Shown: positions 13,054 through 27,200 of the stretch, in pieces
How the letters are laid out: every line of letters starts with the position of its first letter
How positions within the stretch are numbered: the first letter of the stretch is position 1
NCBI GenBank assembly: GCA_003640385.1
Contig: RCAB01000276.1
Span: 21,565 to 85,564 of the forward strand
DNA length: 64,000 nucleotides
Direction of reading: 5' to 3'
DNA from: Setaria digitata
Lineage: Eukaryota; Nematoda; Chromadorea; Rhabditida; Setariidae
The notes under the pieces: generated by a model
Told to the model about the DNA's origin: nothing
Databases searched by the model: none
The model's input: the letters and a program-made list of their open reading frames with translations, nothing else
Made by a program: the position numbers and the translations under genes

Positions 13054-14703
13054 ATTTGATATTTCCTCTTTCTTGCCGTATATTCATAACAATTTTTTCT
13101 TCTTAGTTATAGCTTTTTCCAGATAATTGCTTAACATTCCACATCAGTTCAAATGTTTTACTGATTATATTTGAATTTTTACTTAATTATTTATTTTATT
13201 GTTTTATTTTTTGGACAAGGCAATTGTGTGATGAAAGTTCATGAAATCAAAAACATTCTTTATTAAAAAAAAAAAAAATCTTATTATTTTTTTTTTTTTG
13301 ATTAAGCATTTCAATTATCAACAGTTATTTTTTTTTTAGTTCATAAAGTTCATATTTAAAAATTCGCATCTTAGTGAATGAATTTTTCATTCCTAATTTT
13401 CGATATTTTAATAAGACAATGAATTTTCTCATCTTCATTCCTCTGTGTAAATTTTAAAAATATTTTTTGAAATTATACTCGAAATTTAAAATAATATAAA
13501 GATTGTTTATGCATTTATTTTACATACAAGATTAACTATTCTGGCAAATCCCATGTATGATTTGCTGTCCTGTTCTGTGCTTTTTAATAAATTAATAGTT
13601 TGCTAATGATTTAATGTTAAGCTAATGATTAATTTCCATGCAACCAATGAATATAATAACGTGTCATTGAGTTGAAATGCAAAAAAAAAAAAAATAAAAT
13701 AAAATAAAACATATAGAAAGTCATTTAATCCAATTTGATATTTTATTCGTGCTCATTTTCTTATTTTTTTTTTTTTTTTTTTTTACATGAAAATTTTATT
13801 TTAGTTTCATAATTTAAAGTATTGTAACAGTGAAAGAAATTTGATATTTTCTAAATCTTTATTAGATCTTATCAGTTAATGTTGCAGGACAGGAAAAAGT
13901 TAATTGCATATATGCATGCATGATAATACCGTATTCATTTATCACTTGATAAAATGAAATTTAAAAAAAAAAAGAAAAAATAGTAAATTAAAATTGTCTA
14001 AAAATATTTGTTGTGTAAGAGAGTCGCAAAAATATTAAACGATTTATCACAGAAATAATCCAAATCTCATAGTTCTTCATTATTTTAAGCGTTAAAAAAA
14101 AAAAAAAAAAAGTCATTAAGAAAGTGATAAATAAGGTTGAACGTATTAAATTTGAATTTGAACATGATAACTAGGAAGTGATAAAAGTTATCCATGAATT
14201 TCTCGAATACTCTGATGAGACGTTTCGTCCAGTATTTTTCCATTAAATGAGAAATTTTTAGAAACATTTGATAAGTCCTATTAAAGGACCTCAATTTCAA
14301 AGTGTAACATAAAGGAAATGAATTATCTTTGTAATATTTTTTTAAACTTCCCTTAAATAACAAATAATTATGGGTGATTTCTTCTCAATTGTTTTACTTT
14401 TTTTTTTTTTTTTGCTAACTAAAACAATTTTTTTTTTCCTGAAACTATTTCTGATCACTTCAATAAACTTATGATTGTACAGAAAAGAAAAAAGAAAAAA
14501 AAAACCCAATAGACAGTAATTAGGGCTACTGTTTTTTTTTTTTTTTTCTAAACTAATTTTTATTAAAAAGAAAAGAAAAAAAGAAGGAAGCTTTAAAACT
14601 AGTTCAACTAGTTCGATGATGTAAAAGAATAATGAAATAGTTTATTGTCCAACATTTATTTGAAATTGATTGCATTAATTTCCATTTTTGATGCTTAATA
14701 TAG

Positions 14704-14739
<36 letters not shown>

Positions 14740-14800
14740 AAATTAGAAGTTTCAGTAATTTTCAAGGAGATATCTCAACAAAGTTTTTCTTATATATTTC

Positions 14801-14837
<37 letters not shown>

Positions 14838-15206
14838 AAGAAGTGTTCACAGTTGTATTAAAATGTTATTTTAAATAATTATTCATTAATATCGCAATAT
14901 CATTTTAAAATGTTATTCATTCATTTCTCTTTTTACTCCACAGTTAATACTGTAATTTGCATAAATTGTTTTTTTTTTCTGAAGATAAAATCATTATTTG
15001 CTGTGTATTTCCTTGTTTGCATTGCAATTCTGCTTCAACATTCTGCTATTTGCCAAATTGCTACCCATCAACGTTATCTATCTCAATAAGGGTTATTTGC
15101 TAAATTATTAGTAATTAGTAGTAACAGGTAGCACTAATACAACAGCTGTTTTGCAGTATAACCTGTTGATTGTATAATTATAATTTAGCAATAATTTTGC
15201 TCCTGT

Positions 15207-15210
<4 letters not shown>

Positions 15211-15245
<35 letters not shown>
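15211..15245. repeat. (TC)n microsatellite
   Basis: About 17 uninterrupted TC units. It lies about 0.95 kb upstream of the likely DCAF17 start. Confidence 0.95.
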
Positions 15246-15247
<2 letters not shown>

Positions 15248-15709
15248 ATAACGATAACTATTAATCAGTTTTAGTAGTTCTATTTGTTGACAAATTTGAT
15301 TGAATGAGAATTAAAATACTTTTTACAAATTATCCAATTTATTTCTTAATTACCAGCTATCCTTCTCTGATAGTAACAAAATTATTCCGGAGAAGAAATT
15401 TGAAAGATCTAATTTTATTAATTTATTATTTTTGATTATATGAGTTATATTTGAGTAATGTTTGAGCTTCCCTTTGATACATATGCTGTAAATGAGTAAT
15501 TAATTTCGAGTTGCTCTATCGAAAGACTAATTCATTGAGTCGAAAATACCTCTCATTAAATCTAACTCATCAAAACATTACTCCATCTTTAACCACAAAA
15601 CCAATAATATTCCAAAACACTTTTCATCCATATGTGAGATTCTTTTATTGCATTTTTTTACCGTATTTTTTTGCTCCATGGGAATAAAAAAAAAAAACGA
15701 ATATTAACA

Positions 15710-15765
15710 GAGAGCGAGAAGGGGAGGAAGAGAGAGAGAGAGAGAGAGAAAGAGGGGGAAGAGAC
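15710..15765. repeat. Polypurine tract with (AG)n core
   Basis: A nearly pure G/A stretch with about ten consecutive AG units at about 15729-15748, flanked by GAAGGGGAGG and AAAGAGGGGG blocks. It lies upstream of the first possible coding exon of the DCAF17-like gene, where GAGA-type promoter elements occur in animals; a regulatory role is only inference. Confidence 0.85.
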
Positions 15766-16177
15766 GGAGTGGATGAGGTAGTTGAAGCATACTCTTTGGT
15801 TGATGGAAATTCTGTGGAAAATTGGAAATTTGGGCATATTTTTTTGCCCAAAGTAAGTACTATTAGAGTAGGAGAAGTGGTCAGTGGTTAAGTTGAGGAA
15901 GAGGTGTGAAGAGAATGGGAACATCACTTGGGAATCGGCTACTGAATCGTTTAATGAGCGATGATTCGAGATGCGCCCATCGACCAAACGATGATGATGG
16001 CTATAGTGAGGTTAGTTACATTTTGTCTTATCGCATTTTCATTCTTTTAATTTTCCTGTCGAAAAAAAACTTTCGAAATTATTACAATGCGAAAAATAAT
16101 TAAAATTTGATATAGATTGTATTGTTTGTTGTTTAAGCCATCTACGTAATCTTGCACTAAGATTTCTGAAATATTAA

Positions 16178-19100
16178 ATGATATCACTATTGAAGTTGTC
16201 ACGTCGGTTATTGTCATGCTTGGATGCTGGAAACGATATGAATGCTGCAAAAGTACTAAAACATCCATCAGTGACACAATTAATTGTTCGACGTGAATTA
16301 GGACTTCAACGAACTCAATGCAGTTTTGGTAGAAATGCTCTACGTTCACTGATTATGTCTGTATGTTTTCCGTCATTTTTATTTCCGAATTTTATGAGTT
16401 TATATAATAGTTTTTTTTCTTTTCTTTAAGCTATAAATTTATTAATTAATATAGTTTGGAACTTTTGACTTTTGGCATTTATATACATAAGGGTAAATAT
16501 AATATGATCTTTTATGTGGACTTGAGTATGTAATTTTTCCCTCACTGTTTGATTTCAAAAAGAACTTTACATGGTCTACTTTATTTCCTTTTTTTTTTTT
16601 TCAAATTTGAAGTAAACCGATTAAATATATGGAAGAAACTATGAAATCTGCAAAAGTCTACCAGACATTGAATTTATTTATTTGGATTCTATTTTATAGA
16701 ATAATCGAAGGTACGTTTTATGTGAAAAGCATGATGCGAAAGGCTTTCTTAACGTCGATGGGTAAGTTTTTTTTGTGATCATTGAGCAGCAAGACATGCT
16801 AATCCAAGAGGAGTTATAAACTGCACATTAGCTTGATCAAAAGATTCTTTGGTGTACACTATTTTAACTAGTCAACACTTTTCAGAAAAAGTGAAAGATA
16901 AGCCGTTTTTTTTTTTTTTTTTTTTTTTTTTATATCGGAATTACTTCCTAAGATTTGAAATCTTTTAGTTCATATCTTCATCAAATATAGGGGTTTGATG
17001 GTGGCGCATAAAGCACGAAAAATCTACAACATCGATATTTTGGAGCCATTATGTCGACTGGATATGCTGGACGAAACAGAAAAGATTCTTTCGACACTTT
17101 GGGTTGAACTGGTTGTTAACTTGCAGGTCCACATTTATGTTGCACTTTTTTTTCTTTTCACATGCATTTTCTCTACTTTTGAGTTACCGAAAATTCTTAA
17201 GAAGTTCTGATTGATTTGGGAAGGATTTGTTTAGGTGTGGTTATATTTTTTTAATAATTCTTCCTTATAAGGTTGTGATTTTGAGCTTCTTTATTCAATA
17301 TTCATCCAGGAAAACTGATCCCTGGAAATTGTTCAGGATCTCAGCCTTTGAGAATTATGCAGAATTTGAGCTCATTCAGTGAAAGATTGTTTCGAAACTT
17401 GGCTGTGTCATAGAAGTGACTTCATACACGCGTTACGGTCTACAACAAATTTTGCCGTGTTTGTGATATTTTATAAATCACCATTCTTGGTGATATTTAG
17501 GTGAGGAATGAAGAAACTCAAAATTGCTATCTTATAATGGCAAAATGTTGCATGTTCCAAGTCATATTGTAATGAATTAATTCGTTTATGTGGTTAGTTA
17601 GAAATGTAGTAAATTTTAGTGGTTTAACATCTTTGATCTTTTTTTAAATAATATTCTGTATTACAGGAAGGAACATCGAACTCTTCACCATTTTGGGTAT
17701 TGATTTTGACGCAGAATCGTTTGCTGTGCATTGATCCTCTGCGTCAGTCAGTGGAGGCAGAGTTTGTACTTCCATCAGAGTGTAAATTTAGGTTTGTTTT
17801 TGCTTTATTTTTGTGGAAATTTTCGTATATAATTAGCAGAAACTGGTATGGTTGTGCATGTAAATAGTTATATACCCAGTATACAGGTTGATACGTTTGT
17901 AAAACTTTCATTTAATGAGCATTTCTAAATAAAGCATACACATTAGTATGTATCCAGTATAAAAGTTGCTTTAAATAAGTGGGTGGGCAAATCTTTTAAA
18001 CTTAGTTTATCCTCGTGAATGGTTCTTATTGAGGAGGGGGAAGAGAGCAGGAAAAGGATTTGCAACAATGGAGTGCTTCATCATAGCTGAATGTCTCGAA
18101 GCATAGAAGTTGAAGGAATACTGTTCCTTATACTTTTTTTTTTTAACTGGGGATTTTGCAGTTGCTTGGCTCCAAATGAACTTGGTCGAACATTTTGCTT
18201 ATTTGGTCATATGCTGCCGCAGGTATTAGCTCATTATCGATATTTCATCCCGGTCAAGTCTGATATTTACTCTACAATCAAATATTTGTGATGTGTGTTG
18301 TTAATTCAGAATGGCATTCGAGGTGGTAGTAACAGTGGAACAGATTGTGTTATCGGCATCTTTGATGTTTATCCGCTTAAATTCAAAGGCCTATTCCGTA
18401 TTACCAAAGAGGTATTTTTTCTTTTTTTGTAAACAAAACAATCACTAATGAGAAAAATAACCGGAGCTGTTGTAGTTGCTGTGGCAGTAATCATTGTGAT
18501 AAACATTTCTTAAATAATTATATTTTAAAAGTGGCAGCATAAGCCTGCTGTGCAAATTTGGCACTCTGTCTTATACAGCCTGTATTTCATACCTATATTT
18601 ACACCTATATTGCTGTAGGTTCACTAAAATCTATTGGCGAATTAATGAACAACTGCTTTATTTAGCGTTTTAATAACATACTTTCTTGATTTTAAGGTGT
18701 TTGGAAACGTTACGAACGTTAGCGTAATATCTGATATGGTAATTGTTTTCAAAAGAAAGCCATATGAAACAGTGCTATATAATCTTGTCGATTTCCAAAA
18801 TCAAGTAAATTTTTTTTTTTGTCCATGAAATTTCCACTGTTTGTTAATATTGTAATGATTCTGTTTGATGCCTTAGTTATGCTGTGCATTAATAAAGTTT
18901 TTATAGACTGAAGAGGGATTATATGACCGGGAATTATGGTATGATGGAAAAATAATTTTGCCTATGCCAACTTTAATTATATCAGAACCGATCAAATGCG
19001 CCAAAATTGCAGGTAAATGTCTTTTAATTTTTGAAAACAGGCATTCTGATATCTACAAATAACAAGGATGAATGAAGAGTTTCTGATCAAGTAATTACGT

Positions 19101-22100
19101 AATTACCCTTCTGCGTAAATATTCCAGGTAACTGGTCGACGTTAGAATATAGTGGTGTACCATATCATTTACTGGGTATTTCTTATTCTTCTAAAAAGTC
19201 ATATATGTTGGTTGATGCTGCAAAAATGACAGAACCGGTTAGTTTAGCACTAGATTAATTTCTTTATCATTCTGAATTTAAGAAGATGAAATGTCTGCAT
19301 TTAAAATGTATAAAAGGAACATCTTCCTCGTCACAAAAAAGTAGTTGCAGCTAATGTGCGTAGTTGAAGAGGACGCAGGTCAAGGATTTTCTCACGTTTC
19401 AGATAAGGATGGTGTAGTGGTTGTTAACTTTTCCGCATTTAAATAAGTTCACTTACAGGCTTCATTACCATTTCCACTGCAACCACCAAAGAATACTTCA
19501 TTACAAGTAGAAGGAGCCAGCTTAATGTTCCATTCTGATGAGTCTGGGCGATTACTTCGTTTCGATGGACCAGCAATTGTGGCATATAAGATGCAGCGGT
19601 GATTATTTATTTCCCGAAAGGCTTTTGCAAAGAATCTCGGTGTTTCTGATACTGTGTTATGGGTGTCATGCATTTCATGCGTGAGAGATGCCGTAGTTTA
19701 GTTGCTTTTTTTTTTTTTTTAAGATAAGTGGGACCAGAGATACCCTTCCTTGTTAATGGCCCTTAAATTTCACCTGCGTACTAGACGGTCAGGTTCTTAT
19801 TATCTATGCAATGCTGTGTGTATATCATTATGGGTACAGGGAGGAAACTCTGAGTGTTGCAAAGTTCCTTTTGCAGGTCTGTAAATAATGAAATGTCATT
19901 TCAAGAAGTCTGGCGGACAAATTTATGGGTGAAGGATAGTTTTTTTCAAGAGAAGCTCGAAAGGTAATCTTTGTAGCAGGAATATAATAGAACATGATGA
20001 CTCTCTTTGACGACAGATAGACAAAGTTATTGAGTAGGAAAATTCGATGTAGTAGATGTGCACTGGAAGCAAATTTTTTTTACAGTTAATTGCATTGGTT
20101 CCCCTCGGTTTTTTTTTTCTTTTTTTTATTTTGTCTAAAATATATGAAGAGTATAATTGACGTCTGATCGAAATGCACTGTAAAACAGATAATTCTATGT
20201 CAATAAAATATAAAGTATATAAAGGATTGCTTGCAGCCATGTGAAAATTAAATCAAGTTTTGGACGACACATTAAGCCAACGTCAGATTTCGAGCAAGAT
20301 TTTCGACTGGTATGTTTATCTGTCCTCCAAATGTCATTCTTTTGGAAGCGGTGTATTTAATGCATTTTTCTTATTCACTGCTTTTATCTCATTATCATGC
20401 TAATCTCTTAGTTGGGGCACATTCTTGCACGATATTAAATGGAGTTAAAATTGTAACCTTTTCTTGAGTGTGATTCTGAATAATAACACATTTCTTCTGT
20501 AAGACTACACTTGACTATCGTTGATCTAAAAAATTTTGTAATGCTGAGAGCTACTCGTCGTCTCGTCATAGTGATCCTCCCATTTCTTCCGTAATAGTCA
20601 GTGACCACTAGTATTTATTTGTGAAAGCTTTTCGACAATAGTCTCTTCCATCGGTATAATTGAGGTGATCAAAGGAGTGGATGTCGATATTGAAAGTCAG
20701 ATCATTGCTATAATCGCAGAATGCGATCTTCATTCGCCAGTTTTTGATGATCCAAATCGGTTTGTTCTAATAATATATCGTTTAGCTTTCAAATCGTTTG
20801 TTAGTGCTTATCTATAGAAATAAATTATTTATTTATTTATTTTTTTTGACTACATATCGGGCTCATAAAAAATAACGTCAGCGGCTTTTAGCACGAAAGA
20901 TCAATCTGTCATAGTGAAAGTACACAAGAAGCTCTTTTTTTTTTTTTTTTTTTTAATTGTTTATTGCGTTTATAAGCTAGTGTTCCCCATCTAACTTCCT
21001 AAAATAGTGATTCAATTTAATTAATGGGGTATTATGTTATTAGTATAAGGAGCTTTATTTTAAGACCGTTTGATGCAATGGCCCGTCGCAATGTATACCT
21101 GGATGAAGTAGACATGTGCACAATAATCTTTTTGTTGGATGATACTACCGGGATTATTTTGAAAACTGCAATGATGCGTGAACCGATAAGAGAGGTTGTG
21201 CTTACTTGTCGGAGACTGTTTGTTCTGCTGTATGATTACAAAGTTCCGTATCATAACTATCGGGACTGCCAGGATTCTTTGATGAATTCTTTTTTTATCT
21301 CAATCTGCATTGTAATGATAATGATATTAGCTTTTTTCAAATCTTGCAATAATGATATTAGTATTATCTACTTTTATTTAGAATACTATTTTACATTTTG
21401 ATATGTCTGGTGTATTGATGTGCTTCAACCAGCGAGGACCCCGAAAATCGTACCTCGAAGTTCAGCGTTTGCAAGAAATTGGAGCTGTTGATTGGGAGAA
21501 ACCGAACAATGAGGCGTGTTATTATCTCCTATTTTTCTTACTATATTTTTTATTTTTGAGCCGTGCTTAATAATTTTATATTACAACAATGAAAATGTCG
21601 AATATAAAATCTTGTGAAATTTTCTTTCTAACTGCTGATTCCTAACCGGATCTGAGAAATCGAGAATCTGAAATGCCCGGTTACTGATCTTTGACTTTTT
21701 CTTTCAAAATCCATCATTTTCTAATGTATTTTTTATCTTTTAGCTTGAATTGTATGATATAAAATATAATTCGGGTGTTCTCAGTCGACGGCAGACACGT
21801 CTTCGTGCTCGAGATGCAGCAGCTCGAGAAGGAACTGCCAATTTAGCGACTTCAAATGCTACGTCAGCGACTATCAGCGGGACATTTGGTAGCAGTTGTT
21901 GTTTGAAATAACACTATCCTATTACGCTACTGAGAAGTCTTTAGACGTAGTCATTTTTTAAAGTTCACTCAAACGTCATTCTTTTGTACAGAAATTAATT
22001 TTCTATTTTTGGAAACTTTTCCAAATAGTAATGCATTCTAAATATAGATGAGGCATTGTTTATTATTGGCATTTCGGAAGAAGATGTATGTATGGGAATT

Positions 22101-22280
22101 ACTGTAATGAATGAATTTTGGAGATAATTTATAGGACATGATGATTTTTTAGCTGATGACAGTGGACCGAGTAGCAGTCGAGAATCGGTTTCAGGCTCTC
22201 GACGTCGTAAACGTTTACGAATTGTTTATATGGGTGATACAGATTCATCTGATTCAGATTATCGACCACATAGTCGGTGA
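16178..22280 (+). CDS. DCAF17-like CRL4 substrate receptor with nematode-specific tail
   Basis: DDB1- and CUL4-associated factor 17 is a nuclear/nucleolar candidate substrate receptor of the CUL4 ubiquitin ligase. The start at 16178 gives LSRRLLSCLDAG, matching the human N-terminus; an in-frame TAA directly precedes it. An upstream open exon at 15915-16010 could be an alternative first exon if spliced to an acceptor at about 16195. Further exons lie near 16700-16761, 16990-17126, 17668-17790, 18160-18222, 18310-18411, 18698-18804, 18906-19013, 19129-19238, 19459-19600, 19878-19962, 20236-20308, 20640-20760, 21065-21240, 21380-21513, 21744-21890 and 22153-22280. Diagnostic blocks are FKGLFRITKEVFGNVTNVSV, SLMFHSDESGRLLRFDGPA and DDTTGIILKTAMM. 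The last about 130 residues (RRQTRLRARDAAARE, then SRRRKRLRIVYMGD and an SSDSDY acidic end) lie beyond the human C-terminus and look like a nuclear localisation tail. Confidence 0.84.
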
Positions 22281-23656
22281 AATTATGATAGATGAGAAGT
22301 TTAGCGGTTGCCAGTTACATTTTTATAACTGTAATATGGAGATATTACAACTTGATTCGTGTTTTTTTCATCGTTTTTTGATTCGTTGATTATTTTAGAT
22401 ATTTTTGATTCTCTGCACCAAAGAAAACTTGTTCGTTTTTTTCTGTACAGAATGGAAGTTGTTCCAGTTATTTGTGAATTAATGAAACCTTGTTGGCTTG
22501 TTAAACACTTTCTCGTGCTAGATCTCGGATACGCTAATTTTTATTCAGGTGTTGTATGATACGCCTTGATTATTAATGAAATTTTTCGTTGTTTTGAAAA
22601 GAAAGACAAATAAACCTTGCTTTGTTCATTTTTCACAAATTCGCTATAGATTGAAAGAACTACTTGAAATCATTGTTTTTCTTGATGTGATGTTAATTTG
22701 ATTTCCGTTTTCCTCATATATGTAATGTTTTACCGGTTGGTACTGGATTTAAAGAATCGGATCAAACAATCTCAACCATTGATATTTCATTGCTTCATTC
22801 ATTTGTAAGGGATAAAGTTTGTGGCTAATGGAAGGAAATTTTCTTTCTATTTATGAGCAAGGGGGCTTATAAAAATTATTTCTGTTCAAGAATTTTCTCT
22901 TCAAGTAAAAGTGTTGAATTATTAGTCAGGAGTTTAATTAGTTCATGTGTTTGAATATGTTTGTACTGAATAGTACTTCAGGGTTATCTTAAAGTTGGAA
23001 TACTGAACGATATTAGGGCTTAAGCAGTGTTATTTATATTAGAAATTTTTTGAGTTAGTCCTGTTTGAGAGCTTTTATGTAGACCCTTCTGGACTACTAA
23101 GTTAAGCATGATATTAAGGCAATTATGGAGCAACAAAGTCAGGTAGCTTTTTCGTAATTCTCTTTATTGAGAATCAGTCACTAAAATGTTGTACAGAAAT
23201 GTTTGATGCTGTGATATTGGTTTAAAAAAGATTTGCAGTCATATTATCAGTGTTAAACAATTTGTATTATTTTGCGTCAAATATTCAACAGATGGATAAA
23301 TTCCACACTTGGTAAGTATAACGGTGTTGTAAGTATTATATTAGCTAGTTGATTTAAAATATATTACAGTGTTCTATCATTATTAATTTTGGTAATACAG
23401 GTAATTTAATTTTTAAAATGGAGTTGTAAATTTCATCGACTAACAGTTGATAATTGTAAAAAAAAAAAAAAAAAAAGTGAAATACTTATGCTTTTTAGTG
23501 ACACATAGATTCATATTTGCGCTCTGATTTTTCTTTTTTTTTTTTTTTTTTTGAAAACAATGAATTATAGATGCAAAAATTTCGATAGTATTAGTTGTAT
23601 TTTTAATTTCATATAACCATATGTTCATTTAATTGCAGTTTGATTGCAATTGTACT
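22281..23656. other. Intergenic between DCAF17-like gene and FAD synthase
   Basis: 3'UTR of the upstream gene and AT-rich spacer. A short open frame at 22359-22559 has no recognisable content. A and T runs are present near 23459 and 23530. Confidence 0.55.
23631..23638 (+). promoter_or_regulatory. Probable spliced-leader acceptor of the FAD synthase gene
   Basis: AATTGCAG ends at 23638, 18 nt before the first ATG at 23657, with no coding exon needed upstream. It could instead be a cis acceptor after an untranslated exon. Confidence 0.45.
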
Positions 23657-24185
23657 ATGTGGTGTCGAATTAGTCGACTGATAAAGATCGATTCTTTATC
23701 TTGCTTAATGGATAATAATTGTCGTCGTATTGGTGATGAGCATTTAAACAGCGAATGTTCATCGAATACTACCAATATACAACGCAAAACAGCGGGTATT
23801 ATTAGTAAGTATCATTTCATTGAGTAATTTTGTGTTTCAAAATTTGCTTTTTAAAATAAAATATTCATCCTAGAAGTTATTAATTTCTTTTCTTTTCGGA
23901 AAACTTTTTATATATGTAGACAAATAAAGGAGGTTATTTTCAAAGTTTTCGAATACTTCTCATAATTACATAACAAATAATGGGATAAAAAAAAAGATTG
24001 CTCTGTAAATATTGTCACAGGCAAATTTTATGCTTAAAATAGTAAAAAAAAAAAAAGTTTTTGTACTAGTACTTGAATTCGCAAAAATATCAATTATTCT
24101 TGGAAGGAATAAGTTGCTACAGTATTGGAAGGTAAGTATTATGTAGACTTGAATCGTTTTGTAAAACTTGCTATTTCGTATTCGT

Positions 24186-24223
<38 letters not shown>

Positions 24224-27200
24224 GGGGGGGGAAATCCTGTCAAACTTAAAAATCAGTTGATATCAAAAAGATTAATATTTCATCTATCATACTGTTATTA
24301 GAAAGTAGAGATGGATATCGTGAAAGATATGTTATCCTTTTATTGTTATGCAACATATCGTGGACTATCTGCTATAACATAGTTCGGTTTTGCAGTTCGT
24401 TTCCTGATAATGATAAGGATTAGATTATTTGGGTTGGTAATATGAACTGATTTTTACTTAATAATTTTTTCTTTTTAGATAGAGAAGATAAATCCTGGAT
24501 TCAAATTTGTTAATTTTGCTCGTATTGTAATATATAAAATGCATTACCAAGGCGTATATCATACAGTGCATTAGAAAATATTTCCCAAAATCAGAATTTA
24601 CACCTTGATATTGCCACTTCTGCCTTATTCTCATTACTTTAATTATTTTAATGAGGTATTCTTGCTGTTAGCAAGATTGCAAATATTACGAGAATAAAAT
24701 AGTCCACGATCTGATTTTATATTGTATTATCTAATTAATTTAATTAAACAAGAAATAGTTGATTCACGTAGAGATTTATTTATATCCATATTCATTTTCA
24801 GTAATTGGTGATGAAATTTTAAAAGGTGTAACAAGTGACTTAAATTCAAATTTTTTTTGCAAAGAATTGCATGGGCGTGGAATTTTGCTGAAAAAGGTAT
24901 GACACTATAATAATAATAATAACAATAAATAATTGAGAATAATAAAGTTTTGTTTTCTTAAGTGGAAAATTCTAGAAAGGAGTAAGGTTTGTCTCAATGA
25001 TTTTAAAAAGGAAAACAACGAAGATTAAAACTTTTCTGAATTCATAAAGATAATCGATGTATAGAGTACTGTTTTCGTACTTTTATATTTGTTTATCCTT
25101 ACATCATATAATTTTTCTATCCTTACGTGATTTAATTTCTCTTTTCAGCCATTCTCATATATATTAGATTTCAAAATCTGTCAGTCCATTCACTTGTTCA
25201 TCTTTTTTTTTTTCCTTAATTACTCATTAGCATACCACTTACAGAAATGTAATTAATTCTTATAGGTTTTATAAATACAAGTATATGATTTTAAAAATAA
25301 GTTCGATTGATGGACTGTCCATGCTAAATCCAAATTTTTTATTTACATTTCAATTTCTGTCTTATAAAGGTGTATTTTTTTTTTTTGTTTATAAAGAATG
25401 AAAAGGAACAAAATTCTGTTCTAGCAATGTTAATTGCTTCTGCAAAAAGAAAAAAGTAGAGATAGAGTTAGACAAAATGAAACTAAATGATTAGAATGAG
25501 ATGAAATTGTGCTAGAATTGAATTATATGTAAATGTTTAACGCTGATTACATTTGATTTTGTCTTCCTTATTAAGTTTCCAAAAATTGTTAATAATGATT
25601 AATTTGGAAAAAGATGAGATGTTAATTTACTGAATGCAAAGAAGAAATTTAATTACAGATATCGATAGTATCTGATAATGTTGAAGATATTGCATGCGAA
25701 GTGAAACAGTTCAGTGAGCGTTATGATATTGTCTTTAGCTCAGGTGGTGTTGGACCTACACATGATGATCGCACTTATACTGGTAAGTAATTATTTATTA
25801 TATACAAATTGTTTGGGTAAAACATTTTGTTAACGATTTATTGACAGATACATGTTTATTAATTTGATTTTGAGACTACCTAAGAAACAGTCTTTCAAAT
25901 TTCTAAATTAAAAATTACACACAGTTGAGAAATGAAATTGAACACTGCTAATTGTAATATAATTGCACTACTAGAGATAGTGATGAGCAGTTGCATGAGA
26001 ATTAAAAGTATCATATTAGAACTCTTTTTCGAGTTATTTTTTAAAGGATTAGCAGTTGCTTTTAATGATGAATTAGCGACAAGAAAAGAGATGAGAGAAT
26101 TAATTGAGCATTTCATGCGCAGTATAAACAAAATCATACCTGATGGTGGTCTGCAACGGATGTGTACTGTAAGCTTTTTTATTATCTTATTTTTCTTTTT
26201 GATCGAACCATAATACATATCTTAGGAATAGGCGCAAAGAAATCATTTTGGAATGGTTTAAATTAAGCTTCCTCAAATATCGATGGAATTAATTAGTTGT
26301 AGTTAAAATGTAATTCTTTGCCAGATACCACGAAGTGCTCGCTTATTATGGGGCAAACGAACTCTGTTCCCTTTAGTGCAAATGCGAAATGTTTATGCAT
26401 TTCCCGGTATTCCAAAATTCTGCACAGAAGCATTCAAAGAATGTGAGGTAAGCCAAATATCAAATTCTGGAAATGATATTTTTGCTTCATGAAAAGTCTT
26501 AAAATATATTAACTTTGTTTAAATCTACCTTATTTGTATAAAATTCACACATTTCTAGATACTAAAATCTATCCTTCACTTGTTTATGTTTTGATTGCTA
26601 ACAGTTTTATGTGGTAATTATTGCTTTTTCTTTTTTTTTTTTTAATTTTATAATTTAAAATTTTATAATTATAATTTAGAAAAATTGCATGGATTTGATT
26701 AAGGTAAGGTTAGATCTGGAATAGATAAGTAAGATACGTTGGAACTCTTGAGCAAGCCGAGCAAAATTCGGGAATAAATTGTGAAATTAGCTATTATAAA
26801 ACAAAAAAAAGCGTCAATTTTTTTTACCTATTGGATAGATGGAAAAGATTAGACAAGAATGAAAATTCTCTCAAATCTTCGTTTGTTCAACTTTGATGTC
26901 TTTTTTTTTTTCTTTGAAATTCTATGCCATCTATTTCACATTTTTATTTCATGTTTAATTATCTCTTTTTTTTTTTTTTTTTTTTTCATTTATTTACCTA
27001 ACAAATAAATGCGAAAAGAAAGATGACGTCGACGTCATGCAGCTTGGAAACATTTTTTTCACCTTCACCTGAACTACCTTTCTACTTTTTTCCTGAATTA
27101 TCTCGGCCGACATTTTTCCCCATTTCTAGTTTCTCATTTTGTTACCTTCTTTTGTCTAATTTACCTACTTTTTTCTCCTTCCATTTTAAATGAGTGATTT

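Larger units (their letters stand above)
12568..15914. other. Long AT-rich intergenic region with homopolymer runs
   Basis: About 3.3 kb without a convincing exon. It holds many A or T runs (for example A about 14708-14737 and 14805-14834), a 33-bp direct repeat at 12975-13053 and CT and GA microsatellites nearer the next gene. Open frames on either strand here are low-complexity. Confidence 0.6.

Noticed and set aside
14085..14363. 92-codon minus-strand open frame
   Set aside because: Phe/Lys/Tyr-rich translation of AT-rich DNA, bounded by homopolymer runs; no coding signature.
15645..15987. Minus-strand open frames rich in Ser/Leu/Pro upstream of the DCAF17-like gene
   Set aside because: They are the reverse reading of the GA microsatellite and flanking purine tract; low complexity, with no splice context or family content.
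22359..22559. 66-codon open frame just after the DCAF17-like gene
   Set aside because: Lies in the likely 3'UTR, starts in a T-rich stretch and matches nothing I know.
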